Source of the DNA: Porphyra umbilicalis
Lineage: Eukaryota; Rhodophyta; Bangiophyceae; Bangiales; Bangiaceae
Reading direction: 5' to 3'
Length of the DNA: 64,000 bases
Assembly: GCA_002049455.2 (NCBI GenBank)
Contig: KV919101.1
Location: 1 to 64,000, forward strand
In this document: positions 56,785-64,000 of the stretch, piece by piece
Position numbering within the stretch: the first letter of the stretch is position 1
How the letters are laid out: every line of letters starts with the position of its first letter
Position numbers and translations under genes: made by a program
Notes under the pieces: model-generated
The model's database searches: none
Told to the model about the DNA's origin: nothing
The model's input: the letters and a program-made list of their open reading frames with translations, nothing else

Positions 56785-58301
56785 CTACTCAAACGTATGG
56801 CAACAGCAAGCGGCCACGATCAGCAAAGATGTGCTCGGACAGGTCTTGAAGCAAAGCCCAGTGGGCGCTCGTGTCCTTGGCCTCGCACTCGGCTCCATTG
56901 GTGTACCGCAGCGAGCCCACAGGCGCGTCTTGCTCAGTCTGGCTGCACTACCGCGGCCGAGGTCGGCATCCTCGGCCACTCCCGGTCCCCATACCCCAGG
57001 ACCGCGTGGCCCGTCGTCGAGATAGAAGGCCGCCTCACGGTTGGGTGACGCTCGCTGACCACGAGTGGCCTCGTTGCGCGCCCGCTCGCCCGAGGCCACA
57101 TTGCTTGGCTCGTCCCCGTCCATCTCTTCAACACCTTCCCGCAGGTCCGCATCGTCCTGCATGCGCCGTTGCGCCAGAAATCCGCCACGCGTGCACTCGA
57201 TGGCCATGTTGTGCAAGATGGCCACGGACTTGCCGGTGCGATCATCCGCGAAAACGTCGTGAAGCGCGCCGGTCGTAATACAATGTTGAAGCGCGATGGC
57301 ATCACCGCGTACAGGCGCTCAGCGTCCTTGCGCACGGCTTCCTGCAGGCGATTGTACACTAAGAGCTTGGGAGTGTCGGGTTTGGGATGCGGCATAGCAA
57401 ACAGGGCATAGCGGGGGTATCCTTGATCGGCCGCGTAGAAGAGCAAGCGACGGGTCCGGCCGTTCAGTGTGTACTTAATGTTCCGCGGGGGCCACAGACC
57501 AGCGTTCACGTCCAACATGAGCGGGGAGGACGCCAGCACGTTTTTGTCGTTGTAGCTCCCGGGCGCCCCAATGAAAAAGTGCCAGATGTAGGTGTCCTCA
57601 TCACACACACTCTCAATCACCACAGAGCGCTTACCCTTGCGGTCATGGTACTGCCCGGCGAGGGCCTTGGGGCACTTGAGCCACTGCCAATGCGTGCAGT
57701 CAATAGAGCCGATGCAGCCCGGCATGCCGCGGGCCGCGTTGCGGGAAAGGATGTGCTTGAGCTCCTCCTCCGTCGGGCGGCGCAGGTACGTCTGCTCCCA
57801 CTTGTCCACAACGAGCCTGGACAGACGCCTGGTAGCCTCGGCGATAGTTGAGCGCGACAGCCGGCAGTACTCATCGGCGCGGTCGTAGGACTCCCCGTAG
57901 CCCAGCACGCGGAGCGCGGCCACCAGCTTCTGGATCGGGTGCGACTGCAGGCGCCCGGTCGCGTTCACGGATCGCCTCCACCACGGCTCGTCGTGCACCG
58001 CCGCGTAGAGACGCATGAAGACCGCTCGCGGCATACGATGCCGCTTCTCAAAATCTTTCTCGCTGTAGACAGGGGGCTCGCCGCCGACCCCAAAGTAGTC
58101 ACGCATTATTGAGTGCGCTCCCAGATCGAAATCGCGGTTGCGATTGGGCCGGCGGCCCGGCCGAGAGCCCCCCACCGGCCGCTTGCTCACGCGCCCATGC
58201 TGCAGGGCCCTCCGCACCGTCAGGGTGGCTCTGGCCCCGAGCACCACCGCCAGGTCGAGGTCCGCATCAAACTGAACGTCGTGAAGAATGTTGTCCTCCA
58301 T
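56785..58301 (-). CDS. PIF/Harbinger transposase, one frameshift
   Basis: From the ATG at 58301: an N-terminal region with 'RDYFGVGGEPPVYSEKDFEK' and a helix-turn-helix-like 'DRADEYCRLSRSTIAEATRR', then the nuclease domain of the plant-transposon/DDE_Tnp_4 type ('MPGCIGSIDCTHWQWLKCP', then 'IWHFFIGAPGSYNDKNVL', 'FYAADQGYPRYALFAMP' and 'RKDAERLYAVMPSRFNIV'). The DDE triad is D201, D252 and E328. Near 57268 the sense passes to the next frame ('HDVFADDRTGKSVAILHNMA', then an acidic tail) and ends at 56785. One inserted or deleted base explains this; otherwise the protein is intact, about 500 residues. It is divergent in orientation from the SANT-like gene, tail to tail, as is common in Harbinger elements. 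The E of the triad is upstream of the frameshift, so the catalytic core is complete in one frame. Confidence 0.9.
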
Positions 58302-58305
58302 ACCG

Positions 58306-58960
58306 CCGTGGCCCGGTGTTGGTGCGCAGGTGACACGCGGCCTGGTGTAGTCCGCAGCAAATGCGGGTGGGAAAGATGGTGCTCACGACGGCGGGGAGAG
58401 GGGCGGGCACAATGACGACGACAACGATGATGGGGACGCGGGCAGGCACCGTCGATGGATGCGGCCCAAAGTTGGTCCGCAGGAAACAGGCGGCCCGGTG
58501 AAGGTCCGCAGAGAACACGGGTGGGGAAGATGGTGCGCTCAACCGTGGGGAAGCGGACGGGCGGGACGACGACGACGATGGGGATGGAACGGGGTGGGAC
58601 GAGGGTGGGCGGGAGGACGATGGGGAAGCGGGGGGGCGGGACGTCGATGGATGCGGCGTGGCAGCAATGCGTGTGGTGGCCGCTGCAGGCGGCCCCCCTC
58701 CACACCCCCCCAAAAAAGGACACCGGCCAGCTGGTGGGCCGGCGGCACAGCCAGCCACGCGAGCTCCACCGGCCTCGATGGGGCTTTCATTCAGTGTACC
58801 CCCCCAAATCAAACCCGCTGGAACGGGTGTGGCCAGGTGACGTGGGCTCCTGGCCGCACAGGCCCCCAAAGGGCCACAGTGCAGTGTACCCCCCGGAATC
58901 AGGCCTGTCCGAAGGGGTGCGGCCAGATCACGTCCGCGACTCGCCTCACTGGCCTCGACA
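58306..58960. repeat. Imperfect tandem repeats upstream of the transposase
   Basis: Two diverged units of about 200 bp (58306-58460 and about 58460-58665) share GGTCCGCAG-like, GTGGGGAAGATGGTGC-like and GTCGATGGATGCGGC motifs. A further pair at 58790-58930 shares CAGTGTACCCCCC and GGGTG.GGCCAG. Repeats next to a transposase can be binding sites, but this is inference. Confidence 0.5.
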
Positions 58961-59654
58961 GGCGTGTGTAAGGCAAGCGTGCCTGATTGGGTGATCCCCG
59001 CTGGCTCCCTACCACCTCCACGGCTCCTTTTTTCTTTTTCTGTGGCTGGAGCAGATGAGGATACGTGTCCTTCAAGTGGGCCTTCCAGGGCCGTGCACTG
59101 CACCGCCTGCCGTTTCTGATACTCGGCAGGGTCGCGAAACCTGGGCCCCGGCTCGACAACAGCCTCCGTTGCGGACCACTACGTTTGGCGGCCTCGAAAG
59201 CGCCTGCGTCGTCCGGTCCAGCCACGCAATCTCCGGAACGACTGTCAGAAAATCCCAATGAGCGATCAATCGGCCTGCGAAGGAGACACACGTGGTGACC
59301 GCAGCGGTCGTCCGGGGCCCTCGCTAGTCACTGACAGCGCTGATATTCACTCTAAATGGTTCGGATCCAGTCGGTAAAATGAAGAATTCGTCCCCATGCA
59401 GGCCCTCCATGCGGCAGAGCGCCTCATATTACTGAACAGCAACGTACCCCAGAAATTTTTATTCTGGTGGACTTATCGCGCAGTTTTCATTGGATACCCC
59501 GCGTTTGTGGACGGTTCTGCATAGCAGGCGTTGCTGGGTGTGACAGATTCTGCATAGAGCTGCCACGTTAGCCACGTGGCAGTAAATTTTGTGGAATCCG
59601 ACATTGTTGGCTGTGCTCTTAGCTCCGACAGCGGGGCTGGATGGGTAAGAACGC

Positions 59655-59805
59655 GGCCACTGGTGACAGACCAGTGCGGCTGCGAGGCTGTTGCCGGCTG
59701 GTGGAGCCAGCAGCTGCTGGCTCCACCATGGCGTCCTGCTGGCGACTGGTCCTCTTGCCAGCCACTGCAGTTGCTAGCAAGAGGACCAGTCGCCAGCAGG
59801 ACGCC
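59655..59805. repeat. Cluster of perfect hairpins
   Basis: Three consecutive fold-backs: CACTGGT/ACCAGTG around 59663, a 30-bp perfect palindrome at 59699-59728 (TGGTGGAGCCAGCAG and its complement), and a stem of 29 perfect base pairs with arms 59730-59758 and 59777-59805 around an 18-base loop. No ORF or known RNA is visible here. Confidence 0.85.
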
Positions 59806-60451
59806 ACCTCGGTCAGAGGTGGGAAGCAAACAGGAATGAGGAGCATGCCCTTCCGCAGGGCCTGGAATCGGCTGCTGAGGAGCCTGCATCGCCGGCATTG
59901 ACCTACGCACAGGGGTAAAACCCTGGACCACAACCCTGACCCATCTGGATCAGACACAGGTGATCGAAAAAATAATATGGACCCCTTGTGAATCATTTTC
60001 GATCCACACAAGCATATTACACATCAGTGAGCCTCTGCAGGGCCCTTCCAGAGGCTTAAAAATATCTACCAGTAGGCACTGCGCCCCGTCCATGGAACAG
60101 ACTTTATATTGTCCTGCAATTTCAGCCGAACAAGGCAATGAGAGTGAATTAACAGGTTTTTGATAAGTTGCTAAAACGGGCGGCGTTCCGGTGCTTGCCG
60201 CCTGATGCGACGCGCGGGGCAGGTCGTCCACCGTGTCAGACCCAGGCGGCACTTGGAAACCTCGGAATCGCCTGATCTTGCAACGAAGTGGACGGATTCA
60301 AAGTATTCTCTGAGAGAAGAAAAAGTCGAGCCCGATTTGATGTATCAAAATATTTTTACGACACCAAGCGGAACGTGTTTCTGTTTCGTCGGTGGATCTG
60401 TCCGTTGATTTGCGTACAGTTGCGGATGATGCTTGGCAGCACTGTAATCTC

Positions 60452-60803
60452 GGCGCGCCAGGGGCCCCCAGCAACCCCGTGCACGGCCCCCGAGATTCGC
60501 CAGCGCCCACCCCCGCCAGAGGTACCGTGCAGGGGGTGCCCCAAAGGGGCCACAAAGCGCGCACAAACATTTCAGCCTGCTGATTGGCCAGGTGTCGGAA
60601 ACGAAGGCGGCATCCTGGCCGCATGAATTTTCTACCGGCGCGCCAGGGGCCCCCAGCGACCCCGTGCACGGCCCTCGAGATTCGCCAGCGCCCCCCCCCG
60701 CCAGAGGTACCGTGCAGGGGGTGCCCCAAAGGGGCCACAAAGCGCGCACAAACATTTCAGCCTGCTGATTGGCCAGGTGTCGGAAACCAAGGTGTCATCC
60801 TGG
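60452..60803. repeat. Direct repeat of about 168 bp, period 185
   Basis: Copies 60452-60620 and 60637-60803 begin GGCGCGCCAGGGGCCCC and end CATCCTGGCC, with a handful of substitutions. Both contain GCTGATTGGCCAGGTGTCGG. They lie about 1.6-2.0 kb inside the right end of the large element. Confidence 0.9.
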
Positions 60804-61223
60804 CCAATGAAACAGGCGCCAGTCCGTAGGTGGTTCCCCGGTCGCTTTGTTGACCGCATGTGCTGATACTATCTCGCCACTGTGGGGGCGCCCAGGGGTC
60901 CTGGAGGCCTGTATCTCGCCAGACAGGGCTGCTGAGGGCCGCAGACACAACGGTGTATCATTTTGCTGTCGATCTGGGAGCCCCTTTTTTGGGTGCTCCA
61001 GGGCGCTGACATGTGTCGTCGGCCTCAGACACGACGACTGATCAGGACAGGCTTTGGTGTCTGTGGCCCCGCTCGGGCCTTTCCTCGTCGCTGATGTCTG
61101 GCGGCCCTGTTCATGTCTGGCACGTATCCGGTTCTGTACACCCTCTCAAGGGTCGTGCAGGCGGGCCGGTCAGGTCGGCAGCTCTGCGCTCGAGCTCTGC
61201 AGGCGGTGATCTGATTGGCCGGT

Positions 61224-61280
61224 TTGCTTTCACTTAGCAAGTTCACGCGAATATGATGTGAAAGCTGCAGCGTCCGTTTC
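61224..61280. repeat. Inner inverted repeat, right copy
   Basis: Pairs with 45942-45996. The shared core is TTCACGCGAAT followed by ATGTGAAAGCTGCA. Confidence 0.6.
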
Positions 61281-62410
61281 CTTCACGTGGCGGTCTGTCG
61301 CCCGACGCGCGCTGCACGTGAGGCGATCTTCCGCGCCGCAGTGTGTGGCCCAGATCGCCGGCGCTTGGGCAGCTCTCCCCCCCCCAGACGCCCATTCCTG
61401 ATGTGTGCCGCCCGCCCCCCCGTCGTTTAACCAGATCGGCTGCTTCGGCGGCGTTGCAACGGATCTTGGTCGTCCCCTCCCCCCCTCGCGCACACCTGTT
61501 GTTCCCGTCCTTGCCGTTGTCCCAGGCACGTATCCCCCCCCCCTTGCTTCCTTGGAGCGTGCCCTATGTGAAGGTATGTGGACGCATGTGAGACGTCTTG
61601 CTGTGATTTTTTTTATGCCAACCTTTGAGCTGGACATGTTCGGGGGGACGGGAGGGGGGGACGGGAGAGAGGCGCGGGAGGAGTACGAGGGAGGTGGAAG
61701 AGGAGAGGGGATGGAGACAGGGGACGGGGGCATCTCTCGCTGCGCCGCGTCCGCACTATCGGCGTACAGCCGGACGCCGCCCCCGCAACCTCTCCCGTCG
61801 GATTGGCCCATTTGGACGCCGCCGTCACGACCACCCGCTTCACGACCACCCAGATCCCTCTCCGTTGGAGGGTGAGTAAGTGGGGAGTGTCCGAATGCTG
61901 GGTTGTTTTGTCTGAACTGGCCACTGACCTGTACACGCCGCTCTGCTCTTGGCTCTGTTTCTGCACCTTATTCTGTGCTATGGTGTTTACCGTATGTTCC
62001 TGTACTTTTTCTGTCTACATCTGTCTGCTCTTCTTGTGCCTTGCCTTTTCTTTGCAGGGGGGGGAAGCGGGCGGGGGCTCGGGGCGTTCGTGCCGCTCGC
62101 TTCACCGGCTCATGTTAATTTCCACTTGCTTAATTGCACTTGACTGTAGGTTCACGTGGCAGCACTAATAAATACCATTCAAATCAACTACTATAAGCAA
62201 CAGTGTCAGAGGACACTGAGAACCAATCAGGTGTATGCTTACAGTGAAGTGAGGAGCGTTGTGAGCCAACCAAAGTGCCATCAGATCGAGCTTTTTTCCT
62301 GGATCCTTGACGACGGGAGGGCCCCCGCGACCGGAATACGGCGGGTCAACTTGGAGCCTACAGACGGAAATATTTCTCCTGTGAGTGTCAGATCGGCGCT
62401 TTTGAAAGTA
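61281..62410. other. Right interior of the large element, no gene
   Basis: Short open frames only; pyrimidine-rich tracts and a G run near 62058. CCAAT-type motifs occur near 62222 and 62267. Confidence 0.4.
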
Positions 62411-62441
62411 GCTGGATATCCAGGAAATTTTTCCCGTAGGG
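62411..62441 (-). repeat. Right terminal inverted repeat (31 bp)
   Basis: The reverse complement begins CCCTACGGGAAAAATTT and differs from the left end at only a few positions. Confidence 0.9.
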
Positions 62442-63807
62442 CCGTCACGCCATTGCCGCGTTGCCCGACGACGCGTGGGTGCCGACCTACACCCTCCGCC
62501 GCTTCCCCCGGGGGGGGGGTGAGCCGACCGTCACGTCGGGGCCGCTCGCCTCGTGCGCCCGCACGTACCGGCCGTGCGCGTTTGCGGGCTGAAGCACCAC
62601 CACCGTCCTGTCGCTGCCGGTCGGCGAGGCGGGGGCGGTGGGCGATTTTAGCGCCGGCGCGGCGGTGCCGGGCGGCGTGGCCGTCGTGTCGGGCCCCGGC
62701 AACGTCTACGCGTCAACCAACAGCGTGTATGTGTCAACGACGGCGCTCGACCGTCGCGCCGGCGACCTCACGACTGGCGTGCACGCGTTTTCCACGACGG
62801 GCCCGTCGGCCGTGTACGTTGCGTCGACGGCCCTCGCAGGGCGGCTGCTCAACCAGTGGGCCTTTTACGAGCGGGCGGGCGTCTTGTTTGTGGCGACCAC
62901 TTCCTCCCCCTGGTCGCAAACACCATCGTCGTCGACGCTAACCTCCCTCGAGGTGCGGGGGCACGCACTCGCGACGGTCGGGACGGTGCCGCGCATCGCC
63001 GTCGCGGAGGCCATCACCGCCGTGCGGTACGTCGGGGCGCTGGCGTTTGTCGTCCCTTTGCGCAAAGGCGACCCGCTGCACGCCATTGACCTGCGCGTGC
63101 CGTCGCGGATGGCCACGCTCGGCACCCTCAAGGTGCCAGGCTTTCGTAGCCGCTCCTCCCACCCGCTCGCGCCGGGCCTCCTGCTCCGCCTCGGGGCATC
63201 GGTGGGGGCGGCCGACGAGTGGCAGCAGTTTGCCAGAGCCTCCCTCTTCCGCGTGCCGTCGGCGGCAGGGGACGGCGGTGCGGGGCGCCTCGCGAAGCTC
63301 GCGCCCGCCCAAGCCGCCGCCCTCCACGACTGGGCGGCGGTGGCGCTCGACGTGGCGGTCGCGGCGCCGCGGCGCCGCTGCAAGAGGTGCTCGAGGGGGT
63401 GGCGTGCCCCGCGGGTGCCGCCGCCGCCCGCGCGCCGCCGCCGCCGCGGCCGACGCCCGCGGCGCCGGCTGCCGACGCGGCCGCCCTGCACCGCTCCCTC
63501 GGCGCCTTTGTCGCGGCCGCTCGCCGCACGTCGGCGGAAGGCGCCGGGGGCGGCACCGCCGCCGCGCTCTGCGACCTTGCCGCAGCGCTCGCCGCCGAGG
63601 CGACGGGGCGGCGGGGGTGCGGTGGCGGCGCCCGCGTGCGTTTGCGGCAGCTGCTGGAGGCGGTCGACGCGGCGGAGACGCGGAAGGCACCCGATGGAGC
63701 AGACGAGGAGGAGGGGGAGGAGGAGGAGGAGGACACGGACGAGGAGGAGGGCGCCGACGGCGCGGACGGGGATGGGGGCAGCGTCGGCGGGAGCCCCGCC
63801 CACGATG
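62442..63807 (+). pseudogene. 3' half of the beta-propeller-domain gene
   Basis: It resumes the domain broken at 45719, starting 'RHAIAALPDDAWVPTYTLRR'. An in-frame TGA at 62590-62592 interrupts it between 'TYRPCAFAG' and 'STTTVLSLPVGEAG'. Then come strongly conserved blades: 'LLNQWAFYERAGVLFVATTS', 'ITAVRYVGALAFVVPLRKGD', 'PLHAIDLRVPSRMATLGTLK', 'VPGFRSRSSHP' and 'AAALHDWAAVALD'. Near 63360 the sense moves to another plus frame with an alanine-rich stretch, a leucine-rich helix ('ARVRLRQLLEAVDAAETRK') and a highly acidic tail, until a second transposon end begins at 63808. The ancestral gene must have been at least 2.1 kb. Two insertions, a TGA and homopolymer shifts mean this copy is dead unless the breaks are assembly errors. 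Confidence 0.8.
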
Positions 63808-64000
63808 CCCTACGGGAAAAATTCGCCTGCATAGTGAGGCACCCATCACTCAATGATCACCCGACAGCAACTCGTGGATGAGTTTTTCTGACTCAATAGT
63901 GATTCACCAGAGGCTTCAGAAATGAGACAACCCTGGCTTCTGATTGGTCCTCAGTACCAGAGAACCCGCGCCTCTGATTGGTCCTCAGGACCAGATCAAG
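63808..64000. mobile_element. End of a second element with the same terminal motif (runs off the window)
   Basis: CCCTACGGGAAAAATT matches the right end of the 16.7-kb element for its first 17 bases, then diverges, so it is a different member of the same end-family. Inside, CTGATTGGTCCTCAG is repeated at about 63940 and 63974 (subterminal direct repeats). The other end lies beyond the window. Confidence 0.7.

Larger units (their letters stand above)
45720..62441. mobile_element. 16.7-kb element with 31-bp TIRs, carrying Harbinger genes and unassigned ORFs
   Basis: Both ends begin CCCTACGGGAAAA and match over 31 bp as inverted repeats (45720-45750 and 62411-62441), each including the palindrome CTGGATATCCAG. 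Outside, both flanks carry CCG (45717-45719 and 62442-62444), a possible 3-bp duplication of the PIF/Harbinger type. The two flanks are halves of one beta-propeller gene, which independently proves an insertion. Inside are a Harbinger transposase (minus, 56785-58301), a Myb/SANT-like gene (plus, 53909 on) and two unassigned plus-strand ORFs. Whether the 16.7 kb moved as one unit, or is a small element enlarged by nested insertions, is open. An inner inverted-repeat pair at about 45.95 and 61.25 kb favours some nesting. With a 3-bp CCG duplication the two gene halves are out of frame by one base, so the exact edge or an extra lesion is uncertain. Confidence 0.8.

Noticed and set aside
56934-57268. 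C-terminal part of the 455-codon transposase frame
   Set aside because: After 'RFNIVLRPARF' this frame becomes Ser/Thr/Arg-rich; the family sequence 'AILHNMA' continues in the neighbouring frame.
62638-63834. Plus ORF at 62638 as a complete gene with its own start
   Set aside because: The start lies in the middle of the propeller domain; the same frame reads upstream as domain to 62443, and its end after 63360 is a shadow.

Overview
The window looks like nuclear DNA of a GC-rich eukaryotic alga. A bangiophyte red alga of the Porphyra/Pyropia kind is my best guess, but this is inference from style and not from a marker gene. The evidence is alanine- and glycine-rich proteins encoded by mostly intron-poor ORFs, long C/G homopolymers, GC-rich coding islands set in lower-GC non-coding DNA, and a mixed eukaryotic transposon population. 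There are no rRNA genes, no convincing tRNAs, no bacterial operons and no CRISPR. Nothing suggests a virus of animals or crops.

Layout. 1-9.3 kb: mostly decayed non-coding DNA with a GC-rich alanine/lysine ORF (about 3.8-5.3 kb, minus), a mariner-like MITE (6.84-7.01 kb), a 55-bp minisatellite (7.19-7.47 kb) and a 999-bp hAT-like non-autonomous element (7.99-8.99 kb). 9.35-12.1 kb: a minus-strand gene whose three reading frames join at homopolymers into one protein with an N-terminal PB1 domain and a C-terminal peptidoglycan-binding-like domain. 12.5-16.4 kb: a second copy of the mariner-like MITE and broken unrecognised ORFs. 16.8-18.3 kb: a broken ORF that may be gag-like. 19.05-21.63 kb: a decayed Ty3/gypsy chromovirus pol (minus) abutting a Plavaka/CACTA-type transposase gene (plus, to 24.16 kb). 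25.6-38 kb: GC-rich coding-like islands separated by lower-GC DNA, including a secreted glycine-rich protein (31.3-32.0 kb), three back-to-back MITEs (32.7-33.1 kb) and a long unrecognised minus-strand ORF series (35.8-38.0 kb). 38.80-43.98 kb: a nearly complete DIRS-order (PAT/Ngaro-like) retrotransposon with split direct repeats, gag, RT-RNaseH and tyrosine recombinase.

45.0-63.8 kb is the most informative stretch. A secreted beta-propeller-domain gene is cut in two by a 16.7-kb element bounded by 31-bp terminal inverted repeats, and its 3' end carries the terminus of a second element with the same end motif. The large element carries a PIF/Harbinger transposase and a Myb/SANT-like protein, the usual two-gene Harbinger pair. 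It also carries two ORFs I cannot assign: a 537-codon alanine/lysine-rich protein, and a small protein with two exactly spaced CX2CX12CX3CXC modules followed by a WW-like domain. That set of genes inside one TIR pair is the best candidate for something undescribed.

Most host ORFs here are frame-broken at C/G homopolymers. This could be assembly error or real decay, and the sequence alone cannot separate the two.
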